This document shows positions 35,057 through 46,597 of a DNA stretch of 64,000 nt, piece by piece; the stretch's first letter is position 1, and each line of letters opens with the position of its first letter. Source of the DNA: Gnetum montanum (Eukaryota > Streptophyta > Gnetopsida > Gnetales > Gnetaceae). A program made the translations under genes and the position numbers. The notes beneath the pieces are model-generated. The model had not been told where the DNA came from, did not search any database, and was given only the letters and a program-made list of their open reading frames with translations. The stretch covers positions 16,526-80,525 of the forward strand of contig MNCI01037817.1 of NCBI GenBank assembly GCA_015680685.1. Reading direction: 5' to 3'.

Positions 35057-35285
35057 CTAGTTTAAGGCCATCGCGGGCCATTACATGACTCTGCGTAACC
35101 TAGCGACTAGTTTAAGGCCGTTGCGGACCATCATATGGTTTTGCGTAAACTAGAAACTAGTTTAAGGCCGTTGCGGGCCATCATATGGTTTTGCGTAAAC
35201 TATAAACTAGTTTAAGGCCATTGCGGGCCATCATATGGTTTTGCGTAAACTAGCAACTAGTTTAAGGCCGTTGCGGGCCATCGCA
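35057..35285 (-). repeat. E3 50-bp tandem array, about 4.6 copies
   Basis: CTAGTTTAAGGCC recurs at 35057, 35107, 35157, 35207 and 35257, exactly 50 bp apart. The core GGCC-6nt-GGCC is a hairpin like those of the neighbouring degenerate array, with a different but still complementary stem. Units are nearly identical, so the amplification is recent. Confidence 0.92.
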
Positions 35286-35510
35286 TAATACTAACAGCGT
35301 AAATGATATTGGTACAGAATTTGGTGTAATTGTGCTAAAGTAATCAAGAAACGTGAATACGATGCATATGAAAGAGACAATAGTGTGAAGATAAATGACA
35401 TGCGTAAGAACTGCAAACGAAAGTAACGTGACAATGCATGAAATAAAACCGCTAAGTAATAACCAAGACAACCCGTTAAGAAAAAAGGTAATGTACGCAA
35501 AGACCATCGT

Positions 35511-38500
35511 TCAACCCTCGATACGCAATTGTCTCTTGATGGCCTTTATGTTGAGCGTCGCGTAAGGGCGAGGAGACTTATGTTTTGACTCCTGTAAGCT
35601 GCCATTCGGAAACGGCAGGTCGGCCCAAGCTAGACCATCATCATTGCTGTCAGCTTGTTGAGGGGTTTGGAGACAGGTTTGTTCATCAGTCGTTTCTATC
35701 TCTGAACCCCGTTCCTCTTCAATTTTATTGACGGTCTTGGGGGTGACTTCGTCACCACGTATCACAACCTCCCCTCCGGCATAGGGAAGATGTATGTCTT
35801 GGTGTATCAATGACGAAACTATCCTTAGCTGGGCTAACCATGACCTCCCCAAGATCAGGTTGAACCCTGGCATCTCCTCGATGACTAAGAAAGTGGAATC
35901 CGTTGGGAATTGATCCCCCGCCACAAACTCAATACGCACCATCCCCTTAACCTGAACCCGTGCCCCGTTGAACGATTTTACACAGGCCGTCATCGTGGGT
36001 GTGATCTAGTCGACCAGACCCAACCTATCCATGATGGAATAGGGAATGATGTTGGTAGCCGCGCCATCGTCTATGTGCACTCTCCGAATCCTGTATTGAC
36101 CGACCCGGATAGTGATAAACATAGGTTCAGTGGTTACTTGACCTTTCTCAGGATCATCTTTGATAGACCCGTCGTGGAAGGTCAGTGAGGAAGGTGTAGG
36201 TTGCTCAGCTTCGGAAGGAAACATGACAGCATGTATCGCTTCCTCCTCCGCTGGCAAGCTTTCATCCACTAATATGGATGTCAGCATGTGAACCATAGCC
36301 TCACGGTGTTCTCACGATGTCATAAGCAGGTCGTAAAGGCTCAGCGTTGTGTTCTTTTGTTTGAGAGCCTGTTTAACTTGCATGAATGCGTCGAGGAGGT
36401 CCTTCTCCTGGCTAGGTTGTTTTTCCCCCTTGTCTTCTTCCATTCGGCCCAAGAGACAGATCTCCCTAGGTGGAATGGTGTTAGTCGGAGGGTTGCTCTT
36501 TTTCTTGCCAAGAGAAGACGATTGCGTTCCCGCACCTTTATCCTGCCCCTGAGGTGCAGGTGAAGCTACAGAAGCCAGGGGCCTAGGCTTAGGGAAGCCG
36601 AGCGTAGAGTGGTCTTTGGTTGTGTTAACTAATGTGTTCTCTCCCTTTTGTTCAGGAGGTGAGGGTTGACACTTTTGGTTGGAGGTCTGCCCCTGCGTGA
36701 GAGGAGAAGCCTGTGATTTTGGTGCCCTGATAATGAAAGGCACCTTGGGCGTGGGCGCGGACGAGGCCGTGGCTTGATTGCTGCTGCGCGACTGAGAGTG
36801 TATCTAAGAGGGTGCCCGTATAATGAAGGGCGGCCTCGAGACCCCACTGGCTACCGGTAAAATGGTGGGCCCCCTTTGTGAGCTAGCTGGGATACGCAAA
36901 ACAAAAGGTTGTTTTGGCGGTTCCCTCCCCCCACTATCCGTACTTACCACAGTGATTGTATAAGGATCATCGTTTGCGTTCAATGGGTCCTTATACACAT
37001 GCAATGTCTGGTTTTCTGGACGTGTCGGGTTGCTACTGTCTAACCTGAGCGAACCATCATCTAGCATACGTTGAATGTCATCTTTCAGCACCCAACAGTA
37101 ATCTGTATCGTGACCACACAGCTGGTGGTAGTCACAGAAATGGTCCAGCCTGAAAGATCTTGGAACTGGTGGTTCGTTAGGTAAGGCTAGAGAAGGGTTC
37201 TTTAGCAGTTCACAATGATGTCTGTGATGCTTCAGAGCCTCCTCAGACACCTTCTTAGGTTGAATGTGCCCTGCCCCTAACATTTGTTTCAGTAGTTCAG
37301 AATGCTTTACCGGTAATGCCGTATACTTTGAGCGATCCTTACGCTCAAAGTTTGTCTTAGGCTGGGGGGCCTTTTCGGGGGTAGCTGTGTCTTGGCTGGT
37401 GCCGGCACCAGCCATGGTTTCAGGAGGCACCGTGGGTGCCTTCTTGTTCTTAGTCTTTGTGCTCTCAGTCATTGCGGCTACTGTCGTTGTCGCTGCTTTA
37501 CCCTTGTCTTTGCCCTTATTATGCCCGTTCCTGTAGGCGACATATGCCGGGTCTTTGCTAGCCTCCGCAGCATCTTGGATGCTTCTAGTTTGAGCGAAGG
37601 CCTGGTATAGAGAGTCGGGGGAAAGATAATACAGTTTTGACTTAATAAAGTCATTGACTGCCCCCTTGAATATAGCAAGTAGATGCGAATCCGCGATCGG
37701 CTCGCGGATCTCATTCAAGGTTGCATTCCAACGCTGTATAAACCTTTGGACGGGCTCGAGCGGGTCTTGATTCACCCCCATGAGCTGATCCAATGTGACT
37801 TCCAGTTTCAAGTTATATCTGAAGCGGGTCACAAATTGGGTCAGCAGCTCTTCCAAGGTTGAGATGGAAGAGCGTGGGAGGGCTCGGTACCAATCCAAAC
37901 CTTTCCCTGTTAGGGACATTGCAAAGACTCGGATGATGGTGTGTGGCCATTGTTGTAATAACAAGGACTCAGACCTGAATGTGACCAAGTGAGCATTGGG
38001 ATCCCCCTCCCCATTGTACTTGGTACAATGAGGCAGAGACATCCCTGGTGGTAGCGACAGCATAGGGACCGCTGGGCTAATCGGATCATCCTGGTAAAAG
38101 TCCATGATCTGAATAGTATCAGAACCAGCGGCTTTGAGGCGTTGAACCTCCTCGGTGAGAGTCTGTATAAGCTGGAAGGCTTGGTCCAGACCCGTCGACA
38201 GAGGTGTCTGCGCAGAAGGCATAGGAGGTTGGACCGGGAGGGCGGCGCGAGGGAACGAAAATGACGGGATCGGTTGACTGGCTGCTTGTGGGATGGGGAT
38301 CCCAGCAGGCAAGGGAGCCTGTGAAGACCACCACCCACTGGCTTGCACAGAGGGGTTAGCTGCCGCCTGTTGCATGAGATAAGGATAAGGATACTGCGGT
38401 ACCGCCTGTGTAACTTGCGTTGCAGGTGCAACCGAGGGTTGCACGCCATAGACCACAGGCTGGGTATGTTGCACCGCCGGGTTGGCCCACTGACCTGCAG

Positions 38501-39263
38501 CAGGCTGTTGGACGTATGGTTGGGGCTGAACCACTATGGCGATCTTTTGAGTTGGAGGGGATGGGAACATTTGCGCTGGGCGAGTTGTCAATATGGTGTA
38601 AGATTGTATCTGAGGGATGAAATGGGGCGCAGTGGTCACCGGGACCACCGCTGGAATGCTAAGTACCCGTGGTAACGGAACCGCCCCCATGTTATTGTGA
38701 GGCATTTGTACTTGCAGCCCAGACAGCTGCGCGGTGGCCTGCGGCATGGCAGGGAAATGCACCTGTGTGGTCATGGCTGGGTCAAGAGGAGCTGCCTCTC
38801 CATTGAAAGGAAACAAAGGATTTACGTACGTGTGGGGGTTCAGAGTATGGAATGAATGTTCCGACTGGGCCGCAAATTCATCCTCTTCCTCCTCCCCATG
38901 CTAGGGCTCCACCACAGCTTGTGAAGCCTGGCCTTTGGCCATGACCAACTGTGTGATGAGCTCATGTTGGTGTTCGGTCAAGGGAATGATGTCGTAAGCT
39001 GTTGGCTTGAAATCCTGCCCCCCTCGGTGGACCACCTCAAATTTTCGTTTTGCTTCGAGTTCGGCTCGGCTAAGGGCCAGCTTCGCCTAGATCTTAACGC
39101 ATATAAAGTTGTATTCTTCAAGGGTTATAACCGTGAAGATGGGCTCTTTTCCCTGAAGCCTCAATGATCGGCGCAATGGCCCCTGAGATCCTGTTGCGCC
39201 AGGAGCTGGTCTGGTGACCGCGATAGGGTTCATAGGTGCGGCACCCAAATCAGCAGGGACCAT
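35511..39263 (-). pseudogene. E3 gag-protease polyprotein, five in-frame stops
   Basis: One frame of 1,250 codons from ATG 39263 to the stop at 35511, with no frameshift. Stops: TAG at 39087-39089, 38901-38903, 36804-36806 and 36006-36008, and TGA at 36312-36314. Order: unknown N-terminal region (residues 1-150), Pro/Gln-rich segment (about 170-350), retrotransposon gag/capsid domain (about 425-570, with MSLTGKGLDWYRALP and AIFKGAVNDF), a Tat-type zinc knuckle (CDYHQLCGHDTDYC), a Pro/Ser-rich linker with three FIIRAP repeats, and retropepsin (IDDGAATNIIPYS near residue 1065, then NLILGRSWL). The active-site loop is Asp-Gly-Ala. No polymerase follows. The five stops match single C-to-T changes. 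Confidence 0.88.
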
Positions 39264-39512
39264 GGCGGTTGTGGTTGTAAAAAAGGAATCTATTGATTAA
39301 TGAGATTGATGGTGACTGGTAATCAGATCTAAAAATGGCTGGCAATAAGATCACAAATAGGCTTTCTACCTTATATGATTTCAAAGAAATCGTCCTTGTG
39401 ACCGATCTATACCACGCGATTGACCATAGACTTCCCTAGAGGTATTACGTCTACGGTTTAGGGTATGGATCGCTACCAGGGCTACCTGAAATATTCGGAT
39501 CGAAGCCTGAAC

Positions 39513-39533
39513 GCCCTCCTTCTAGCGCCAGAG
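39513..39533 (-). other. E3 primer-binding site
   Basis: TGGCGCTAGAAGGAGGG on the minus strand, a few bases from the 5' LTR end (TTACAG). It begins TGG, as required for a tRNA CCA end. E4 and E6 carry decayed versions. I do not assign the tRNA. Confidence 0.75.
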
Positions 39534-40224
39534 AACTGTAACGATGGAAAACATCGGCAGCTGGAAAATACCGACCAAATCCCATGTGCACAGTTTTAAC
39601 CACGGATCCGTGCGAGGGCTATGCTGGAAAAATGAATCCGCGGCGCCCTGAACGGTCTTGTCGATCAGACAGAGACTTACTAATCAGTAAACCGATGAAT
39701 ATCTCGTGAAACGATCTGACTTGAGGGATCGCAAAAACGAGGGGAAAACGATGTAGACGAATTGCAACGATGATAATGTTAAACACGATAAGAGGAGGCT
39801 GACATAAGAGAAACACGTAGTTTCAAGATCTACACTTTGACTTGAGAAATGTATATCATGTATATCTCGTTACACTGGGGAGACCCCAATTACCGGATGT
39901 AAAGAAAGCACAAAACAACAAGAAAACTGTCCAGACAGAAGTTTGATCTACCTCGAGGGGTAAAGCCAGGATGCAAGGAAGGTCAGGCTCTGACGTCTAC
40001 CGATCAACTATTTCTGACCAATAGAGTCTTCCCAGTAGAACGATTACTCCTGTCGGTGGTGCTCAAAGTGAACTGTGCTCTGTTTCTGCCGTGAGGTGAT
40101 GCTGTCAACAATTGCCAAAGCGCTACTCTCTGTATCTCTGCTCAAAAGTGATAAGTGCTCCAGTGCTCAGAAAAATGCCTTTGCTTCTCTAATTTGCCAA
40201 CCCCTGTGTCTTTGTCAATAGGGG

Positions 40225-40232
40225 TATTTATA
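40225..40232 (-). promoter_or_regulatory. E3 5' LTR TATA box
   Basis: TATAAATACCCC on the minus strand, at the same LTR offset as in the 3' LTR. As the upstream LTR it would drive the gag-protease transcript. Confidence 0.75.
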
Positions 40233-40333
40233 GGCTGCGAAGCTCCGTGGAAAAGGCGCAACCCTGATGATGTGTGTCCCGAGTGTTCCGGGCACTGTTG
40301 ATTTGACCATTTTTTGCGCCAAACTCCATAACT

Positions 40334-40365
40334 ACGCACAATACGCGAACGAGCGTATTGTGCGT
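40334..40365. repeat. U3 palindrome, spacer GAACGA (inverted)
   Basis: Arms ACGCACAATACGC (40334-40346) and GCGTATTGTGCGT (40353-40365) are perfectly complementary over 13 bp. The spacer GAACGA (40347-40352) is the reverse complement of TCGTTC in the other LTR. Confidence 0.92.
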
Positions 40366-40992
40366 GTGAAGAAGAAGGGCACGTCGGGCATGTTGCAACT
40401 GTCTTTGGGTCATATTATGCTCATTCACGTTGTGTTGCATGTATGAGCGTAACATAACATGGAAACAATGGATTCAAGCTATTTTACACTCTCTTACGCA
40501 GCCGCGCGTAGTGAAGCGTAAACAATGTTTAGCTCGGCGATGCAATACGCTGTGGCACGCTGCGTTGCGTGATGAGCATATGATGAGCAGTCGCATTTTC
40601 TTAGACTTTTCCTTTGACTGTTCTGGAGCTTATTACGCTGTCGTGCGTAACAGAGCGTAAACCTGGCCTTGAACAAAAGATTTAGCAAAATACACAAGAA
40701 GTTGCATATCATGCTGCTTAAGCTTCTCCCTATGCCGAAGCAACTATCCTTCTGATGCTGGTCTATGTTTAAGCAAAATCATGCTAATCGCCATTACGCT
40801 ACGTTGCGTGACATAGCGTAAACAAAAAAACCATATAAGGATTAGGAATTTGCACAAGAAGTCGAGGACTTGATGCTACGCGCCTCTTGGTGTTGCTCTG
40901 TCTTAGTCTCCCCTTTGGAATTCTGACATGCGCCCTTGCCCGAATCGCGAATCTTTGCCTGAGGCCGGCTCGCAATTTTTTACGGTGTTTCA

Positions 40993-40997
40993 CCATC
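40993..40997. repeat. E3 target-site duplication, right copy
   Basis: CCATC, matching 31716-31720. The E2 gag text resumes directly after it. Confidence 0.95.
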
Positions 40998-41380
40998 CAC
41001 AATGTATTCTTCATAAAGATCTACTATGTTTAACTTCTTAAGGGTTTTAAATAACATTCTAGGAACAAATCTATTAAGGGGCAAGGCACGTTGCCCTCCA
41101 TATCATGCCATCACATTTATTCATCCTGATGTAATATGAAGGTGAAATTTGACACAAACTTATCTCAATAAGTGTATACCACCTTGCATTCTTGGGGACT
41201 AGTGGTTTAGTATCTTCAGGCTTATGAGAAGAAGAAGACATTTTGCAAAACAAAATGAAATTTGTAGTCTTCTTTTTATAGTTTTTTATATATACTAAAA
41301 ATGATTTTGTCCTTTAGGTTTGTACAATAATCTTAGTGATATTCACTTAGACCTAAATAACACACATTCCACAAACAAAA
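40998..41380 (-). pseudogene. E2 gag start and leader
   Basis: Minus-strand reading gives CLAPNRFVPRMLFKTLKKLN and YEEYIVDGHDT, which joins across the E3 insertion to a Cys-rich stretch before 31633. This is the N-terminal part of E2 gag plus a short leader to the primer site. The exact start codon is not clear. Confidence 0.55.
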
Positions 41381-41400
41381 GTCCCTGGCAATGGTGCCAA
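41381..41400 (-). other. E2 primer-binding site, tRNA-Asp type
   Basis: The minus strand reads TTGGCACCATTGCC next to the LTR. With two CpG losses reversed in comparison, it matches TTGGCGCCGTTGCC, the primer site of Athila and many Tat elements, described as complementary to tRNA-Asp. Confidence 0.8.
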
Positions 41401-42342
41401 TGATGAGTAGAAATGTACCCCTACATGCAACCATACAAATCAAAAAGTGTTCACATGCAATCTGGTGGAATTCCATGGACTTCATTGTTTCCAGTGAACT
41501 AGCCCTTTAGGAAGTGAATCTAGCCTTAAAGTCAATCATTTTCTTTCCAATTACACTTGTGACATTCATTAGTATGGTTAAGTGTAACTAAGGCATTTGA
41601 TTTTTATCATTTTTTATATTTTATAGATTGATGCTCAAATATGGATAAAATTAATTTAATTAACTAATCTAAATTAACTAATTTACTAGAATTTAACTAA
41701 TCCTAACATAAGTATTCACTCCCACTTTCCATACACATCCTGAACCCACATATTCGCTATTGGGCGATCAAGCACTACACTACTGGGTGTACCAAGCAAT
41801 GACACTACTAGGATTACCAAGCGAATACATGTTATGCTGGAAGAAAACTTATGTATCTAATTTATCTAGATTAATAACCTCATTAACTCAATTTCTAGAA
41901 AATAAGTATGAAATAATTAAGAAAAATTAACAAATAATTGAAAACATTGAATGCATAAATAAAATAGCTAATATATCCAAAGTGTTGCAAGGTTTATCAT
42001 AAAGCTTGTCTTTATTGCTGCATACACTATCATGCTCAAGTACAAAAATGCTTGAATAAAGATTTGTATGCTTAATGACTCTTGATACAAGTACTCAAGG
42101 AAAAAAGTTCTAACTTNACTTAATGACTCTTGATACAAGTACTCAAGGAAAAAAGTTCTAACTTTCAAAATGAAAAAATGCAAGAGCTTCACTACTACTA
42201 AAATCTTGATTGCCATATATGTGGCTAGTAGGCACATATTTATAGTTAACAAATAGACACTATGCTAATAGGGTCTCATTGATGTAGGACAAGATGCATC
42301 GATGAGGCCTTGTCGATGTAGCCAACCAATGATGACTCATCA
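41401..42342 (-). repeat. E2 5' LTR, with N-joined duplication
   Basis: TGATGAG...CTCATCA ends; TATA box at 42237-42244 on the minus strand. The length of 942 bp includes an N at 42117 between two copies of a 46-bp stretch (42071-42116 and 42119-42164). Without it the LTR is about 895 bp, close to the 884 bp of the 3' LTR. Confidence 0.85.
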
Positions 42343-43290
42343 TTTGTGCAATGTGCATTAGATTTGCAAAGCTTGCAATTCATTTATTATGCCAAATAGA
42401 GGGATTGAGAGAGAGAGCATGTAGGCTTGCTTATTGTAGACCATTAGAGTCATCAACATTGGTCATTCATTACAACCTGTTAAGAACGGTAAATAACACT
42501 ACAAGGAAACATGTGAGTGTTAGAAATAATTGGGGCTATGGGATAGTTTTGATGTTGCATAATAAGGGTTTGACGTTATCTTAAGAAATTTTAAATTTTG
42601 ATGAGAAACTTGGTTTTAAGTGCTTTTCCCTCAGCATCATGGTGTAGATGGGAACTCTAACTAATGGATTCTCTATGATGTTTCTAGCTTCAAGGTCAAT
42701 GATGATCAAGCTACATCAAGGTATTATGGCTATATAGTAGAATGTTTTTAGGCTTAAGGTTTGGGTATGTAAGGTCAACTTGGTCTAACAACATCCTAAG
42801 AAGGCTAGTCAAATTTGCTCCCTCATCCTCCTAGCTCAATCCTACACATCAACATAAGCATATTAATTGGTACCTATATAATAAAATTGTTAAAAAATGT
42901 AAACTATATTAATAATAAACTAGAGCTAAGTCAAAAAAATTAAATAAATGAAAAACAAGGTCAAAACATGGTCAACTGAGGTCACTAGGGATTAAGGCAC
43001 ACATGATGAAAAAAAGGCCAAATGATGCAGAATGGGAAAAAATGTAGGCTAAATGATGAAAACGAGGTTAAATATCACTAAATGACATGACAATGATAGA
43101 TAATAATCTAAAGTAACATTAGGTAAGGTTAAAACATAGTGGGGAACAAAGTGGATGGATGCATAAACAAAGCAAAGTAGTGTGTAAACTAGGCAAGTAG
43201 GTGAAATGTAAATGCATGAACAAACACAGCGTAAGCAAAAATCAAAAATGCATGGCTAATGAAGGTAAGGGGTAAGTAGGTTTTTAATGT
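42343..43290 (-). other. E4 3' untranslated region, part 2
   Basis: Between the E2 insertion point and the protease end. No protein seen. 42890-43260 has loose repetition of 'ggtcaaaacatggtcaa' and 'gaaatgatg'-like phrases. The hairpin motif of E3/E5 was not found here. Confidence 0.5.
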
Positions 43291-43990
43291 GTTTTTGGCC
43301 TAAGGAAAGCCTTGGTCATGTAGTTTCTTCCTAATTTCGTTTCGGTTAGGGGATGCATAGGGCTTAAAGTCCTCTAGGAGGTTGTTGGCTTCAACCACTC
43401 ATTCAGGTGTGTTAACCTTAGGCATTACATTGGTTTCCATAGGTGTACCACCAAGAAACTTCACCTCTAACACTTGCTCCATGTCTATGTTGTGGGTAGT
43501 TAGAAGGGGATTGTTATCACCATGGATGATGACTTGACCACCTTTGTATGGAAGGTGGACTTCTTGGTGGATGGGAGAGGAGATGGCTCATAGTTAGACT
43601 AGGCAAGGCCTACCCAAGATTAGGTTGAAGCTTGAAATCTCCTCTATGATAGTAAAATCTGTGCTAGTGGTGAATTACTCTTCTACCACAAAGGCTAAGT
43701 TGATTGTACCCTTGACATTAATGCATTATCCATTGAGGGATTTTAGACACATGGATTTGGTTGGCCTAATTTTGTCTACCAAGCCTAGCTTGTCGATGAT
43801 GGAGTACAGGACTACATTTGTTGCTACACCATCATCAACATGCACTCTACAGATCGTGCACTTTCCAACATGCATGCTAATGGATAGTGGAACTATAGTG
43901 ACCTCCCCTTGTTTAGGGTCGATCTTGACTACATCATCATGAAAGTCTAGGGATGTTGAACCTGATTCCTATGGTGTAGGGGGCAACATC
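43291..43990 (-). pseudogene. E4 retropepsin remnant
   Basis: Minus strand: GEVTIVPLSISMHVG, CRVHVDDGVATNVVLYSIID (active-site loop Asp-Gly-Val), SMCLKSLNGQCINVKG, and FNLILGRPCLV, then HLPYKGGQVIIHGD. It aligns block by block with E3 35511-36180. Fewer stops than in E4 gag. Plus-strand frames here are shadows. Confidence 0.75.
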
Positions 43991-46500
43991 ACCACACAAA
44001 TGGATACCTCATCTACAAGGATGTCCTCCATAATAGGAATGGAGGCCAACATCTAGGCCAACACTTGGTGGTGAGTAGATGAGGTCATGACCAAGTCATA
44101 CAAACTCAACATTGTATTCTTTTGCTTAAAAATTTGTTTCACCTTGGTTAGTAGAGTTATGAAGTCCTTGTTGTTGGCCATTGTGTTGGCCTTGACTTTC
44201 TCAATATGGTTAAGAAATGGATCTCTCATGGAGTGGGCTTGGGCTTGGGCTGCTTAGTGTACTTGGGGGTAGGGACACTAGTGTTTGGTTATTGCTTGTT
44301 GGTTATGGCCTTTGCTTCAACCATGGAAGTCATGAGGCACTCGTCCATCCTCTTACATTACCATTGGATAGGCCTACCTATGTTATTAGTGGGGTCAACC
44401 CTCAAAGGAGGAGAGACTAAGATGTTACCCACTATTAGGCTTCAATTGGGTAAGGGGCCATCACACTATGATACCCTTATGACAAATGGTGGTTTAGGAG
44501 TTGTTGTGGGGCCAACTCGTTGTGTCACCTTGATGAAAAAAGGTTGCTTAGTAGTTTTTGTTGCTACATCATGCCATTTAACATCTTAGTAAATGATTTT
44601 TGTGGGACCTTAATCACAAAGGATGTTATGGGTGCTTGAGGTGGTACTTTAATAACAAAGGAAGGCCTCTTGCTTATGGAGGCTAAGGGGATCCTTTCCT
44701 TGATGGGAGATGTGTGGATCACAAAAGGTTTTTGCGTAGGTTTAGACTTGCCACCTACTCTTATGAAGTTTATGACATAGGGATCATCATTTGCATTAGA
44801 TTGGCTTGCTACATCAAGCACCAATTGGCCCCATTCTATCATTCTTTGTAGATCATCCTACAAAGCATGATAGTTGTCTATACTATGACTAGATATTTGG
44901 TGGTAATGACAATATTTGTCCAATTGGAAATGTTGTGGGACCATGGGCTCATTTGGTATTGCTAAGGTAGGGTTCCTTAGTAGTTCATAGTACCTATCAT
45001 GCTTTTGGTGGGCAATTTTTGATACTCATCTATGTGGGATTTGCCCAACTTTTAAGAGTTGCTCCAGTAGTTCAAAGGGTTCCATCGGTAGTGGTGTATA
45101 CTTTGAGTGATCCTTGCACTCAACGTTGGGCCTTGGGGTGGCCCCTACTGATGTAGGTGAGTTGACACTAGAGTTGATGGCTTTGTGAGCTGGGGCCTTG
45201 GGATACTTAGCCATTGGACCTTGGTTGGTTACCTTTGCACTTGTGGCCACTATTGCCATTGTTGCATTTTTCTTGTGCACATTTTGGTTTCTATAGGCTA
45301 TGCAGGCTAGGTCATTACTACCTTGGGCTACCTCTTCTATGCCTTTCATTTTTCTAAAGGCTTGCCTAAGAGACTTTGGGGCCAAGTAATAAAGTTTGAA
45401 CTTGATGAAGTCATTCACTGCACCCTTGAAGATGGCCAATAGGTGGATCTCTACTAGGGGTTCATGCATTTCACTCAATGTAGTATTCTAGCATTGAAGA
45501 AATTTTTGTATAGGCTCTAGGGGCCCCTACTTGACCTACATGAGCTAGTCAAGGATTTCTTCAGGCTTTAAGTTGTACCTAAAGTGTGTCAAAAACTAGC
45601 TCATGAGATCCTCCAAAGTAGAGGTTGAGGCCTTGGATAGCACGGGATACTACTCTATGTCCTTGCCAATGAGTGACATGGGGAACATGCGCATGATGAC
45701 ATGTGGCCAATATTGAAGGAGCAAGAACTTGGACTAAAATTTGATCAAGTATGCGTTGGGGTCTCCTTTACCATTGTACTTGATGAGTTGAGGCAACTAG
45801 ACCCTAGTTGGGAGAGTTAGAGGTGGTACCATAGGACTTATGGGATCATCTTGGTAGAAGTCCACCACTTTGATGGTGTTGAAGGAGGTAGCCTTAAGTT
45901 AGTTGATCTTCTCTATCAAACTTTGGATTAGCTAAAATGCTTGATCAAAGCTTGGAGATGTGCTAGCTAGTTGTATTGGCTGGGCTTGTGTTGGTTATAT
46001 GGCATAGGGTTAAATTGTTGGTTGCAGAGTTTGCTAGTTTAACATTTTAGCAAACAATCAATTTAACATAATAGTGGATGAGTTTAGTTGATGTGTTGAC
46101 TGATGGATGGGCATAGTGATTGAGGTGGGCCACAGATGAGTGGGTTAGATAGATGCCATGAGCACCAATGAGACAAGTGGAACGTAGGATGCCTGAGTTA
46201 CCTTTGGATGGGAGGTGGCCCCTACATGAGCATAGGGTTGGGCAAATGCAAAAATTTCTTGCAAGAAAAGCTAAATTGGCATGGTTACCATCTCAAAGAG
46301 GATAGGTGATCCAAATTAAGGAAGGGCCATACTAGGGAGCAGCTGTTTGAAGATACTATTGAGGGAGCTCTCATGTTTAGAGTAGGCCTTGAACTCATCT
46401 TCTTTCTCCTATGAGGCTTCCTCATAGGTAGTCCCTGCATTATGCTTGTTTGCATGGATGACCTAGAACAAAAACTGGTGATAGGACTCCGTGAATGGGA
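43991..46500 (-). pseudogene. E4 gag remnant
   Basis: Aligns with E3 gag. The clearest section (45478-45026) has HLLAIFKGAVNDFIKFKLYY, YLAPKSLRQAFRKMKGIEE and the 'KYTPLPMEPFELLEQLLK' block. 44842-44564 keeps SNANDDPYVINFIRVGG and two FVIKVP repeats, matching FIIRAP in E3. Stops and frameshifts are frequent. Upstream (45500-46500) only short fragments match. Confidence 0.75.
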
Positions 46501-46597
46501 TTATGTCAAACAAGGTAGGATTATACTCTCATCCATCCTGATGGACTTATTTGTAATCTTGTTTTGTGTCTAGGTCAAGGTGATCCATTGGTAATCC

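Larger units (their letters stand above)
31721..40992 (-). mobile_element. E3: complete non-autonomous Tat-like gag-protease element
   Basis: 9,272 bp bounded by CCATC duplications. Two 1,456-bp LTRs, a primer site beside the 5' LTR (right side), one long gag-protease frame, two repeat arrays, a polypurine tract and a 3' LTR. There is no RT, RNase H or integrase: about 2.3 kb between the protease end (35511) and the tract (33193) holds only repeats and non-coding DNA. The design matches the TR-GAG type of non-autonomous plant LTR element, with a protease added. CpG is common here and rare around it, so it is the youngest insertion. In about 440 aligned LTR bases I counted 24 differences, 22 of them transitions. 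Confidence 0.92.
39537..40992 (-). repeat. E3 5' LTR
   Basis: 1,456 bp; ends as in the 3' LTR. Compared with it, the differences I counted are mostly C/T or G/A at CpG sites. U3 palindromes are at the same offsets. The TATA box is at 40225-40232, and transcription would run leftwards through gag. Confidence 0.95.
21252..42342 (-). mobile_element. E2: Athila-like Ty3/gypsy retrotransposon, nearly full structure
   Basis: On the minus strand: 5' LTR (41401-42342), tRNA-Asp-type primer site, gag (split by E3 at 31721-40992), protease, RT, RNase H, integrase, non-coding stretch, N-truncated coiled-coil ORF, polypurine tract, 3' LTR (21252-22135). The primer site and the extra ORF after pol point to the Athila lineage. 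Without E3 it is about 11.8 kb, normal for the lineage. Flanking 5-mers are TCTAT and TTTGT, which could be one duplication altered by two transitions. All frames are broken. Confidence 0.8.

Noticed and set aside
35057-35285. CRISPR-like array
   Set aside because: There are no unique spacers; the whole 50-bp unit repeats, and the context is a plant retrotransposon.
36288-36563. Plus-strand open frames opposite the E3 polyprotein (also 37264-37536, 38343-38675)
   Set aside because: They mirror the long coding frame on the other strand in GC-rich DNA; no independent sign of coding.
42071-42164. True tandem duplication in the E2 5' LTR
   Set aside because: The copies are separated by an N and the other LTR has one copy, which fits an assembly artefact.
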